64,000 nucleotides of DNA from Bifidobacterium bohemicum DSM 22767 (GTDB taxonomy: Bacteria > Actinomycetota > Actinomycetes > Actinomycetales > Bifidobacteriaceae). This document shows positions 39,564 to 47,358 of the stretch, piece by piece. The stretch spans positions 109,605 to 173,604 of the forward strand of contig NZ_JGYP01000004.1 in the NCBI RefSeq assembly GCF_000741525.1, read 5' to 3'. The notes under the pieces are model-generated. The model saw only the letters and a program-made list of their open reading frames with translations, ran no database searches and had not been told where the DNA came from. Each line of letters opens with the position of its first letter. Positions within the stretch are counted from its first letter, which is position 1. The position numbers and the translations under genes are program-made.

Positions 39564-39832
39564 GTTATAAGGTCCTTTCATCATGCTTTTCACGTCGGGT
39601 TTCGCCGGATTCTTCCGTTCCATCCACAGCACCGCGCCCGACGGTCGCTAGCACCTCCCAAGATACTCACAAAAGGCGACACAACCGCACAAAAGTGTTG
39701 ATTTGCGACCGATTCACCCCGCGTCACCGGATATATTTACCGGAACCGCAGAATTCCGCTGATACCCACAACCACATCCTCCGACCCGTAATGACGCGAT
39801 CACAACAGTGAAACGCACCTGCCGACGGAGGA
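39564..39832. other. Region upstream of pgi
   Basis: This contains the pgi promoter area. CCGG-ATATATTTA-CCGG around 39728 is the only notable motif. No gene is seen. Confidence 0.4.
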
Positions 39833-40093
39833 ATGAGAGCACCCGCCATAAAAAGGGGCACATGGGCGGAAATATCATTGTCCTGCAATGCCCCCAACGC
39901 AGACACCTACGTGAAAGCCGGCACCGTTCAGGGGCGCACAGGGAACGAACCCAACGCTGACTCGACCGAACACTTCGAAGACCACCTGGAAAGCCTTACC
40001 GCGGGACCCGTATCGACCGACCACAGGCTGCGCACCGACGACGATGTCGATAAATGGCATGAATCCATCGATGCGGGAGAAGACGATGCTTGA
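39833..40093 (+). CDS. Acidic small hypothetical protein (uncertain)
   Basis: This 86-residue frame has an acidic second half ending DDDVDKWHESIDAGEDDA. GGAGG is only one base before the ATG, so the start is doubtful. A second frame (40087-40158, 23 residues beginning MLEPNTAAEFDSAMARL) overlaps its stop. The pair loosely resembles small antitoxin-type genes or remnants of them, but no toxin is present and I do not recognise either product. It sits in a gene-poor stretch just before tRNA-Thr. Confidence 0.3.
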   Translation: MRAPAIKRGTWAEISLSCNAPNADTYVKAGTVQGRTGNEPNADSTEHFEDHLESLTAGPVSTDHRLRTDDDVDKWHESIDAGEDDA

Positions 40094-40275
40094 ACCGAAC
40101 ACGGCCGCCGAATTTGACTCGGCCATGGCACGACTGAAACAATCTGACCGCACATGAGCCGCTGAGTTGCGGAGCATAGGAAATCGAGCCGGGAGCATCC
40201 GTTCCGGGGGAACCGGTAGGTACAGCGAATCACCACAACACGTCCGGCGACACACCACTCTCGGGTATCGGCGAG

Positions 40276-40470
40276 ATGAACGATTTCGCACCGACAGCCA
40301 ATTTCGACATCGACAAGGCGTGCAATCGATTCGTCGAAGGCATCGGCAGGAGGTCAGACCAAGCGGAGCAGGTGAAGGAGGGCCGGCGCACGAAGCCGAT
40401 TCACCCGAATTTCGGGCGTGGCCTCCTCTTGCCTGTCGCGCAGCATGCCGCCACCTCTTTCACGTGTTGA
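40276..40470 (+). CDS. Small hypothetical ORF (uncertain)
   Basis: This frame of 64 residues begins MNDFAPTANFDIDKACNRF and is charged in its first half. There is only a weak ribosome site (GGCGAG directly before the ATG). It may be a remnant of an accessory gene next to the tRNA-Thr integration site. No function is recognisable. Confidence 0.25.
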   Translation: MNDFAPTANFDIDKACNRFVEGIGRRSDQAEQVKEGRRTKPIHPNFGRGLLLPVAQHAATSFTC

Positions 40471-40685
40471 TTCCATAGAACCCGATAGAGCTCCGCGAAC
40501 CACGTCTTGCAAGGCTGGAATCACCAAAACCTTGTATAATACTCGTGACTCCGGCCGTACCCAGCGTGCCCCCCCCACAAGCCTTCACGATCAGTATCGT
40601 CGTCGTTGCGGACCCGCAGTCCGAGCAGGCACGGCGCACTCCCTACGCAGCATCAACACAGCCGCCGATCAGGACACAGCACAGT

Positions 40686-40715
40686 TTGGACAAAATACAT
40701 ACCGTTCTGTATACT
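40686..40715 (+). promoter_or_regulatory. Promoter of tRNA-Thr
   Basis: TTGGAC (40686-40691) and TATACT (40710-40715) are 18 bases apart and lie about 40 bases before the tRNA. Confidence 0.6.
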
Positions 40716-40755
40716 TGTTTTCTTGTGCACGGGTAGCGCATGCTGCTCGAGCCAC

Positions 40756-40828
40756 GCCGCTTTAGCTCAGTTGGTAGAGCGTCTCACTCGTAATGAGAAG
40801 GTCGACAGTTCGATTCTGTCAAGCGGCT
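40756..40828 (+). tRNA. trnT: tRNA-Thr (anticodon CGT)
   Basis: The 73-base cloverleaf has acceptor arms GCCGCTT and AAGCGGC, D-loop AGCTCAGTTGGTAGAGC, anticodon loop CTCGTAA and T-loop GTTCGATTC. CCA is not encoded (CCG follows). Its 3' part is repeated at 43781-43828. Confidence 0.96.
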
Positions 40829-40830
40829 CC
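40783..40830 (+). repeat. Left attachment-type repeat (3' part of tRNA-Thr)
   Basis: The 48 bases from the anticodon stem to two bases beyond the discriminator recur at 43781-43828 with two mismatches. This is the usual form of an attL site formed by a tRNA-targeting integrase. Confidence 0.7.
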
Positions 40831-41271
40831 GCCAAATTTCGTTTACGTCGTCGGATCGCACGCTCCGGTTCATTATGATTTCCGTTTTCATATCCTGCGT
40901 TTGGGTTGCAACAATATAAAATTCACCGACCTTTTACGTGTTGCAAAAATTCACGCGTTTGCAGATTTCGCCTGCGGCGTATTCCCCCATATCAGCTTTA
41001 TCATTTTCCTCCAGGAGCCTATAACGGCTTGTCACGATAACGCGCTGAAACACCGGTAGCACAAAAGCCTAAAGGGCCACCGGTCGAATGCGCGGGCGGC
41101 AAGCCTGACCTCTAGTCGACCTAGAGTGCGGGCATCCTATAGTCGGTCAACGCCGACGCACGTGCAACAGCGCCCACGGAGATGCCTTGTTAGCAAACCT
41201 TCGAACCGGCGGGTTTAATGATGGCCAATCGGCGTCTCGGAGACATGTGCCTCTAGGCAAAACCAAAATCA
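40831..41271. other. Upstream region of the surface protein gene
   Basis: The 441 bases have no gene. There is a palindrome CTCTAG-TCGAC-CTAGAG at 41110-41126, about 150 bases before the start codon, that could be a regulator site. The first 200 bases are AT-richer than the surroundings. Confidence 0.4.
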
Positions 41272-43293
41272 ATGAACAGGACGAGCATGGGCTTCTTTAA
41301 CTCACTCATTACAACGGCGCTGTGCCTGACTATGGCAGCGGCACCGATCCACCAGCAACAGCCGGCTCCCGGCCCGACCGGCGCGCCGCAGGCCGGACAA
41401 ATCACCGGTACAACCGACCGGACACACACGCCCCGCACCTCTGGTACCGGGCGACACGGCACGTCACCACACACTGTCGCCGCACTCGCAACAAAGGCCC
41501 AGCAGACAGACGCCACGCAGAAAGGCAACACGGTCGGACCGCAGGACGACGGCGCCACCTGCACGCCCGTTGCGCGCCAGACCTGGGGCACACCCGCTAA
41601 CGACGCCGCCGTCAACAAGGTGCCCGACCGCGACCCGAACCCCGTGGAATGGGAAATCAGCAGCGACTGCACCCTCACCCTCCACCACGGCACCAGCCCC
41701 GACTACAAGGCCGCCAACGATTCCGTGCCATGGGAGCAGTACGCGGACGCAATCACCAAGATACTCATCGAGGGCAACGTCACCCTTTACCGCGACGCCC
41801 CTCTCAAGAGCAAGTCCGCTGGATTCTTCGGCAAGATGAAAAAACTGAGCGAAGTGCAGGTGAACGGGACCCTCCACCTCGCAGGGGCAGGTGCAAATCG
41901 ACTGTTCCTACAGGACGAAGTTCTTACCAATTTCACTGACAAGGGACTGACCGGCTTGGAAACCAGCCAAGCCACCGACATGAGCGAGATGTTCCAGGAC
42001 TGCTGGAAGCTGACGTCGTTGGACATCAGCAACTTCGTCACCAGCAACGTCACCAACATGAGCGGGATGTTCGGAGGCTGCATCGCGCTGACGTCGTTGA
42101 ACATCAGCAACTTCGTCACCAGCAACGTCACCAACATGAGCGAGATGTTCAGCAGCTGCTACGCGCTGACGTCGTTGAACATCAGCAACTTCAACACCAG
42201 CAACGTCACCAACATGAGCGAGATGTTCGACATGTGCGAAAAGCTGACCTCACTAAACGTGAGCAACTTCGTCACCAGCAACGTCACCAACATGAGCGAG
42301 ATGTTCAGCGGCTGCAGCAAACTGACCTCACTAAACGTGAGCAAGTTCAACACCAGCAAGGTCACGAACATGTTCTTCATGTTCGGCTACAGCACCGAGC
42401 TGACCTCACTGGACCTGAGTAACTTCGACACCAGCAACGTCACCAACATGAGCGAGATGTTCAACAACTGCACCAAGCTGACGTCGTTGAACATCAGCGG
42501 CTTCGACACACGCAAGGCCATTGTCTCCAAAGAAGGGGGGATATCGAGCATGCTGGCCTCTGACGCGGCCCTACGCGAACTGCGGCTCGGACCCGACACC
42601 TACTTGGCCAAGACCGACACCGACACCGACGCGTTTATCGATAATATATGGGTGAGGCCAGGTATCGCATACGACGTGTGGCTGGAACTGCCCGCCACCG
42701 GACCACACATCCCTGTTGCCGATCTGCGCGCACGCACCTCGCTCACGCTCACCTCGCCGCGCACCCCCCAAGGCCACTACATCATCCCCTCGCTGACCCT
42801 GACCGTCGACTACAACAACGGACAGGCCGACCATACCGAAACCACCGTCATCGATACCACCAAAACCGCCGGCAGCCAGACCGTCGCTTTAGGCTCAAGG
42901 CCCGCGCCCGCCGGCAAGGTGTTCGACGGATGGGAACTGTCCACCAGCGACCCCGAACACGTCACCCTCCGCGGCGACACCGTCTCCTGGACCGCCAAAG
43001 CCTACGACCCGAACGCCAAAATCACCGCCAAATGGCGCACCCCCGCACAACCCGGCCAGAACCGGAACCCAGGCCAGCCAACCGGCCAGAACCGGAACCC
43101 AGGCCAGCCAACCGGCCAGAACCGGGATTCGAGCCGGCAGGATGACCCGGCCACGGCCGCCGGAGCCCCGAACGGCCTCGCGCTGACCGGCACCGCGGCC
43201 ACCGGAGCCCTGGCTTTGCTGACCGTCCTGCTGATCCTCGCACTGAGTCTGCTCGCCATGGCCAAGCGACACACACACCGCCACACGCGCTGA
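41272..43293 (+). CDS. BspA-like (DUF285) surface protein with LALTG sorting signal
   Basis: This 673-residue exported protein starts with a signal peptide (hydrophobic core SLITTALCLTMAAAP). The centre has seven tandem 26-residue DUF285 units (DNA 41980-42520) with the pattern MSEMFxxCxxLTSLNISNF. A Listeria-Bacteroides-type repeat domain follows near residues 505-590, then a short repeat QNRNPGQPTG and a C-terminal sorting signal LALTG, a membrane helix and a basic tail (HTHRHTR). LAxTG signals fit class E sortases of actinobacteria. The protein probably binds host or bacterial ligands. A start at 41287 is possible, as AGGA lies five bases before it. It is the main cargo of the tRNA-Thr island. 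Confidence 0.88.
   Translation: MNRTSMGFFNSLITTALCLTMAAAPIHQQQPAPGPTGAPQAGQITGTTDRTHTPRTSGTGRHGTSPHTVAALATKAQQTDATQKGNTVGPQDDGATCTPVARQTWGTPANDAAVNKVPDRDPNPVEWEISSDCTLTLHHGTSPDYKAANDSVPWEQYADAITKILIEGNVTLYRDAPLKSKSAGFFGKMKKLSEVQVNGTLHLAGAGANRLFLQDEVLTNFTDKGLTGLETSQATDMSEMFQDCWKLTSLDISNFVTSNVTNMSGMFGGCIALTSLNISNFVTSNVTNMSEMFSSCYALTSLNISNFNTSNVTNMSEMFDMCEKLTSLNVSNFVTSNVTNMSEMFSGCSKLTSLNVSKFNTSKVTNMFFMFGYSTELTSLDLSNFDTSNVTNMSEMFNNCTKLTSLNISGFDTRKAIVSKEGGISSMLASDAALRELRLGPDTYLAKTDTDTDAFIDNIWVRPGIAYDVWLELPATGPHIPVADLRARTSLTLTSPRTPQGHYIIPSLTLTVDYNNGQADHTETTVIDTTKTAGSQTVALGSRPAPAGKVFDGWELSTSDPEHVTLRGDTVSWTAKAYDPNAKITAKWRTPAQPGQNRNPGQPTGQNRNPGQPTGQNRDSSRQDDPATAAGAPNGLALTGTAATGALALLTVLLILALSLLAMAKRHTHRHTR
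41980..42520 (+). repeat. Seven 78-base coding repeats (DUF285 units)
   Basis: Seven nearly identical 78-base units in frame encode the DUF285 repeats. The third base positions are also conserved between units, which suggests recent expansion or gene conversion. Confidence 0.85.
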
Positions 43294-43363
43294 CCGTTGA
43301 CCAGACACGGGGCGTAGACACTTCACTCCCTACCCCGTGCCCCGACGGCAATCCGAAACACAC

Positions 43364-43405
43364 GGCTGCCCCGTCCATCGCCACACGGCAATGGACGGGG
43401 CAGCC
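43364..43405 (+). terminator. Terminator after the surface protein gene
   Basis: GGCTGCCCCGTCCAT and its perfect complement form a 15-base stem around a 12-base loop, 70 bases past the stop codon. No T-run follows on the plus strand. Confidence 0.65.
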
Positions 43406-43488
43406 CCATAAGACCCACTTCTCTTTGCTCGACAGCTTTTGGCACGATTGGATTTCGACACAGTTAGACGAACGCGCCGAAGCCACGC

Positions 43489-43650
43489 TTAGAATACGAT
43501 TGGCAACTTGATGGCGTTTGGCCTTCCCAGCCAGTCAGCCTCCGCGTCCAGCATAGCGTTCAACAGCTCCTCGACCCACTCGACCACCGGCCGGTCCAGA
43601 CCGATCTCTAAGTCTGCATGGTCGAACTACAGTATTTCCTTATCGAACAT
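43489..43650 (-). pseudogene. Transposase-like remnant (IS256 type suspected)
   Basis: An ATG at 43650 follows AGGTGAG, but the frame meets TAG after seven codons. Past that stop it stays open for 45 codons, with the stretch VEWVEELLNAMLDAEADWLG, which resembles the N-terminal region of IS256-type transposases, then ends at TAA. The remaining nine tenths of a transposase are missing. It lies inside the island next to the right repeat. The family assignment rests on one short motif. Confidence 0.35.
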
Positions 43651-43780
43651 GACGCTCACCTGCTTTCCAATGGAATCTTTCTTTCTCGGCGGCTGAAAAT
43701 TCCACATAGGGAAAAGCACCATACCTCCCTATCCCAATCCCATAACCTATTCACGCAAAACTTGGGACACTACGGAGTGC

Positions 43781-43828
43781 CTCACCCGTAATGAGAAGGT
43801 CGACAGTTCGATTCCGTCAAGCGGCTCC
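43781..43828 (+). repeat. Right attachment-type repeat (tRNA-Thr fragment)
   Basis: This copy of the tRNA-Thr 3' part matches 40783-40830 at 46 of 48 positions. The 5' half of a tRNA is absent before it, so it is not a tRNA gene. Confidence 0.7.
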
Positions 43829-43914
43829 ATCAATCTTCAGCCCGCGTTGCACGCGCACGAAAGTCAGCGTATGGTCGAAGGCCCGCGACCCGCGGGAGGT
43901 GCGCCTTTATGCAG

Positions 43915-44511
43915 CTATGCACGGGCGAGGACCCGACCCTCGTTCGTGGCGCGCTCGATATATTCCAACGCAATAGCTTTGGAAGCCTCGTCCTCCCTGC
44001 CGGAGTCCACATCATAGAACATGGTGAACCCGGCCGAAGCCACCCCAAGGTAGTCAGTGAGGACGTCCTTGCAGATAAGGTGCTCAAGCTTATCGATCAA
44101 ACCATTGCCGTCATACCACTCTTTGGCGCCCCCGGCAGTGGCCATGATATGGAAGCGCTTGCCTTGCATCGCGGCTCCCCCGGCGAACGCATAACCCCGG
44201 CACAGCACGCGGTCGAGGAACCCCTTCATCATCGCGGGCATTCCGAACCAGTACACGGGGAAAACCAAAGCGACCACGTCCGCCCAATCGAGTTTGCGCT
44301 GGATCGGCACCAAATCAGCCGGCATGGGGGCTTTGCCGAGGTAGTGGCTGCGGTCCTCGGCACCAAACACGGGATTGAAACCGATTCCATGCAGATCGAT
44401 CATATCCGTTTCGGCGCCCTCCGCCTTCGCGCCCTTAAGGAACGCGGCCCCCAAGGCGTTGGTCAGGCTGTGTTCTTCAGGATTGTCGGTGATTGCAAGA
44501 ACCTTGGTCAT
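43915..44511 (-). CDS. NAD(P)H-dependent flavodoxin-fold oxidoreductase
   Basis: This 198-residue protein matches the Flavodoxin_2 (NQO/MdaB/KefF-like) family, which reduces quinones or other acceptors with NAD(P)H and bound FMN or FAD. Visible segments are VLAITDNPEEHSLTNAL, the LDWADVVALVFPVYWFGMPA stretch and MKGFLDRVLCRGYAF. The ATG at 44511 follows AAAGGACGACA. It starts just outside the right end of the tRNA-Thr island and appears to be a single-gene unit. The physiological acceptor is unknown. Confidence 0.88.
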   Translation of the reverse strand: MTKVLAITDNPEEHSLTNALGAAFLKGAKAEGAETDMIDLHGIGFNPVFGAEDRSHYLGKAPMPADLVPIQRKLDWADVVALVFPVYWFGMPAMMKGFLDRVLCRGYAFAGGAAMQGKRFHIMATAGGAKEWYDGNGLIDKLEHLICKDVLTDYLGVASAGFTMFYDVDSGREDEASKAIALEYIERATNEGRVLARA

Positions 44512-44773
44512 TGTCGTCCTTTCGGTTCGCGAAAGCGCACAGGCGCCCTTCATTGCTTTTATCTCTTACTGTATTGACTTCAAGTACTGTAAGTCAACAC
44601 GAGAATGAGACCGACAATCCGGCGGACACGAAAGAGCCTGGCACGGCGGGCTTGAACAGAACAAGGTTTACGGCCCGGCAGGATTCAGGAAGCAAGGCCG
44701 GCACGGCTACATTCTGAACGACCGAATCCGACAAAACTTCGACACGACGTCAGGAAACCGATCAGAAACGTCG

Positions 44774-45931
44774 CTAGATATTTGGCCGCACTCTCACGGC
44801 CCCCGACGGAAGAGGCTGGGGCGTGACGGTCGGACCGCACACCTCCAACGTCGGATCGCCATCCGCGCCTTCAGCGAAACGCACCCGGTCGATGGCCATT
44901 TGCCGAGGATTGGCCGCATGGAGATCATGATGCACATGGTAGAGGATAAAAAATTCCCTGCCATCCGGCGACGGCGCGAACGTGTGATGACCTGGGCCAT
45001 GAACCAACGCGGTCGAGCGCATGATCGGATTGAACCGGTATTTCACAAACGGCCCAAGCGGTCGGTCGCTTACCGCATACCCCACACCGTACATCGGGCT
45101 TTCAAAATGCGAACCCGAATACGTCAGATAATACGTCCCATCGTGCTCGAGCACGTATGGCGCTTCATTGATGGCCGCCATATCCTTTTCCCACGGCTGT
45201 GAGGGAACCAACAGCTTGGTCAGCGTACTCTCATCGATGCTTTGCATGTCGTCGTTGAGTCTGGCACCGTAAATCACGTTGCCCTTGTCGAACCGGACGA
45301 AATAGAGATAATACCGCCCGTCCTTATCTTTGAACACATGCGCGTCAATCTCTTTGACGTCAGGGTGCATCGGGCCGAACCGCAACTGTTTGAACGGACC
45401 GAGCGGGCAGTCACTCACCGACACGCACAGATGCTCATTCGCCGTGTATGTCAGATAAAACCTACCATCGCGCTCGGTGATGTCGGGTGCCCAGAAACCG
45501 CTGCTTCCCCAGTTGTCCTTGCCCGCCTCCATCGCCAGACCCCGATCCCGCCAATGCACGAGATCGCGTGATTCATAGACCTTGATGCCGCCTGCTTCCT
45601 CGTTCGTGGTGGTCGGGTACAGATAATACATGCCATCGCGATATAGAACGTCCGGGTCAGCCACATTGCTCAGCACAGGATTGGTATACGAGTTGGAAGT
45701 ATCGGCTCTTGGCTCCGCATACCGTTCAGGACAAGGGCGCCAACGTTCCGAATCGGCTCGCCGGGCAACCGACGGCCTTTCATGACGGATCAACCGACGG
45801 AGGTTATTCACAAAACCGTCGCGTCGCATACCCTCATCGCCTCCATGCCGTTGCCGGAACGTTATACCGGCAACGGCCGCGACGACCACAACCGCCGCGA
45901 CGACAAGGATAAGCGCGAGCATGTGATCCAT
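44774..45931 (-). CDS. Membrane-anchored glycoside hydrolase family 43 protein
   Basis: This 385-residue protein starts with a membrane helix (ALILVVAAVVVVAAVAGITF) and a basic linker, then has a five-bladed GH43 domain from about residue 80. The three acidic residues of the family can be placed: Asp in NVADPDVLY, Asp in EIDAHVF and Glu in NEAPYVLE. GH43 enzymes cleave arabinose- or xylose-containing glycans; the exact substrate cannot be read. The helix would hold it on the outer face of the membrane. ATG 45931 is preferred over 45943, where the ribosome site would touch the start. A LacI-type half-palindrome around AACGTT (46015-46020) lies upstream. Confidence 0.87.
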   Translation of the reverse strand: MDHMLALILVVAAVVVVAAVAGITFRQRHGGDEGMRRDGFVNNLRRLIRHERPSVARRADSERWRPCPERYAEPRADTSNSYTNPVLSNVADPDVLYRDGMYYLYPTTTNEEAGGIKVYESRDLVHWRDRGLAMEAGKDNWGSSGFWAPDITERDGRFYLTYTANEHLCVSVSDCPLGPFKQLRFGPMHPDVKEIDAHVFKDKDGRYYLYFVRFDKGNVIYGARLNDDMQSIDESTLTKLLVPSQPWEKDMAAINEAPYVLEHDGTYYLTYSGSHFESPMYGVGYAVSDRPLGPFVKYRFNPIMRSTALVHGPGHHTFAPSPDGREFFILYHVHHDLHAANPRQMAIDRVRFAEGADGDPTLEVCGPTVTPQPLPSGAVRVRPNI

Positions 45932-46056
45932 GGTGAACCCCATCCTTCCCCGGCATTTTCGGCATTCAACGTCATGCTACCCCGAAATGCGTACCCACCG
46001 TACCGCAGAAAATCAACGTTTTTAAGACCTTGTACATTCACGAAAACGACCCAGAT
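45932..46056. other. Promoter region of the GH43 gene
   Basis: No gene is present. AACGTT in an A/T-rich frame at 46015-46020 is a possible LacI-type operator. Confidence 0.3.
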
Positions 46057-46086
46057 TTGCAGTCAATTGTTATATTTTTGTTATAT
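46057..46086 (+). promoter_or_regulatory. Possible promoter of a non-coding transcript
   Basis: TTGCAG (46057-46062) and TTATAT (46081-46086) are 18 bases apart. It points into a stretch without a plus-strand gene that ends at a strong terminator. Confidence 0.35.
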
Positions 46087-46139
46087 TTCAGATCGTCAAG
46101 AAATTCAGAAAGGCAGGGAGCCAATCCCACGCTTTCGAG

Positions 46140-46359
46140 CTGTTATTTCAAGCGCGCATAGACACTCCCCGTAATCAGTATTATACGTCTGCCGAAGGAC
46201 CCCCTGATGGCGGCGAAGTGCCTAAGCTGGACTTAGTCGCTTCGTCGTAGTTGAGGCCGGTTGCATACATGTCGGAGGGCACCGCAGACCGGCAGATAAG
46301 CAGAAGATCGGGGCGCTCCTCCGCAAATAGGCTGTTATTTCAAGTCTGCAGAGGACCCC
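46140..46359. repeat. Duplicated short elements in accessory debris
   Basis: CTGTTATTTCAAG occurs at 46140-46152 and 46332-46344, and GTCTGC(C/A)GA(A)GGACCCC occurs at 46187-46204 and 46344-46359. Between them the minus strand keeps a 40-codon open stretch ending TSPPSGGPSADV and a stop, without a start codon. This looks like the tail of an old gene and its flanks, partly duplicated. Confidence 0.45.
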
Positions 46360-46387
46360 GACTTCAAGAAAAACTATATCACGTCGT

Positions 46388-46418
46388 AAAAAGTGTCGCG
46401 TGAAATGCGACGCTTTTT
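46388..46418. terminator. Bidirectional rho-independent terminator
   Basis: AAAAAGTGTCGC and GCGACGCTTTTT form a 12-base stem with one wobble pair and the loop GTGAAAT. T-runs are present for both strands. Confidence 0.85.
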
Positions 46419-46546
46419 GTCAGTGGTGCGACGTTTTCCAGATACCCCCATGGGTGGGGAGAGAACGGCACTGCACCCGAGGGGGCCTAGGGGCATGGGG
46501 GCAGGGGTATACCCCCACCCACCTCCATTGGAAAGAATAGGTCAAT

Positions 46547-46740
46547 CGTCGAGGATGTTGGTCGCGATGTCGTCCGCAACCTGATCGTCGGTCATTGTGT
46601 TCACTGTCGTGGCGGAAGCCTTGGCGCTGACCTTGGTCTTCGTCTTGGATGGTTCCTCCGGCTCGCTGTCCTGCGTCGTGGGCTGGCTGCCCGCTTCGTG
46701 TTTGGCCACCGGCAAGCAGGAACCCGCACGCAGTCAAAAG
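46547..46740 (-). pseudogene. Remnant of a secreted lipoprotein-like gene
   Basis: The minus strand keeps a coding-like tail: Thr/Ser/Lys-rich residues, then TMTDDQVADDIATNILDD and a stop at 46547-46549. Just upstream, another frame reads LTACGFLLAGG, which resembles a lipobox, but it is one base out of frame with the tail. No start codon or ribosome site is convincing. I interpret this as a shortened, frameshifted lipoprotein gene. Confidence 0.3.
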
Positions 46741-47011
46741 TCAAAACGAAGTAGACCAATGGCAACAGGGCCACACTGACGTCATCAGCCATCAATGGGC
46801 GCCATCGCGGGCATGCACATGCCGGTTACAGCAATTTTTGTGAACCAACAAAACAACTCGACCATGATTTCACCAACCAAGAAAAGGCTCGAATACACAG
46901 TCAAGCATAAAATCACGAAGAATAAAGACAAACGTAAAAAGTTAAAATAGGAAGTCGATCAAATAACTCCTTAGGCCACTTAAACCTGACCATGTGAAAA
47001 CCCACGCCAAG
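46741..47011. other. AT-rich stretch next to tRNA-Leu
   Basis: From 46820 to 46985 the sequence is markedly AT-richer than the rest of the window and holds no gene. It lies at the 3' side of tRNA-Leu, where integrated elements usually enter. Confidence 0.4.
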
Positions 47012-47093
47012 TGCGAGCAAAGGGACTCGAACCCTCACGACCGAAGTCACAGGAACCTAAATCCTGCGCGTCTACCAATTCCGCCATGCTCGC
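47012..47093 (-). tRNA. trnL: tRNA-Leu (anticodon TAG)
   Basis: The 82-base class II tRNA has acceptor arms GCGAGCA and TGCTCGC, anticodon loop TTTAGGT, a variable arm and the T-loop GGTTCGAGTCC. CCA is not encoded. Confidence 0.95.
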
Positions 47094-47161
47094 GTACCAC
47101 CCCTCTAATCTAGCAGACGCGCCGCACAAGGCGACCGGACCCGACGAAAACGGCTCGGTCG

Positions 47162-47210
47162 CTACGACAAAAGCCACGAAAAAACGAAAAAAGCGCGGTT
47201 TTCGTCGTAG
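47162..47210 (-). terminator. Probable terminator of the citrate cluster
   Basis: On the minus strand CTACGAC-G-AAAACC pairs with GG-C-TTTT-GTCGTAG around a T-rich loop, about 150 bases after citG. It also lies upstream of tRNA-Leu. Confidence 0.55.
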
Positions 47211-47358
47211 GGACGGGACAGCAGGGCCGTAGAACGACTTGGGAATAGGCTGTGAACCGTCCATGAAGTAGAGCTGTAGGACGGCCTGGAAGTGGGACCA
47301 GAGGCGACACAGACGACAGAGGGGCAACAGGCGCGACACAGAAAACGATGGGGGCAGG

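Larger units (their letters stand above)
40783..43828. mobile_element. Small integrated island in tRNA-Thr, without integrase
   Basis: The island spans the two tRNA-derived repeats, about 3.05 kb. It carries the BspA-like surface protein gene and a decayed transposase-like fragment, and no integrase, replication or conjugation gene. The intact tRNA is at the left end and the repeat copy at the right, as expected for insertion into a tRNA 3' end. It is either a non-autonomous cargo element or what is left of a larger one. The alternative is a duplicated and decayed tRNA gene, but nothing clearly resembling its 5' half precedes the second copy. Confidence 0.6.

Noticed and set aside
37878..39701. 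607-codon plus-strand open frame opposite pgi
   Set aside because: It mirrors the codons of pgi, a complete enzyme gene, and shows no protein family features.
41980..42520. Repeat array that could be mistaken for CRISPR
   Set aside because: The repeats are contiguous 78-base coding units without spacers and encode DUF285 repeats in frame.
43760..43828. Second tRNA-Thr gene
   Set aside because: Only the 3' part is present; D-arm and 5' acceptor are not recognisable, so it cannot fold as a tRNA.
46090..46418. tmRNA, RNase P RNA or 6S RNA
   Set aside because: The segment lacks the tag-peptide frame and CCA end of tmRNA and the conserved core words of RNase P RNA; nothing fixes 6S RNA.
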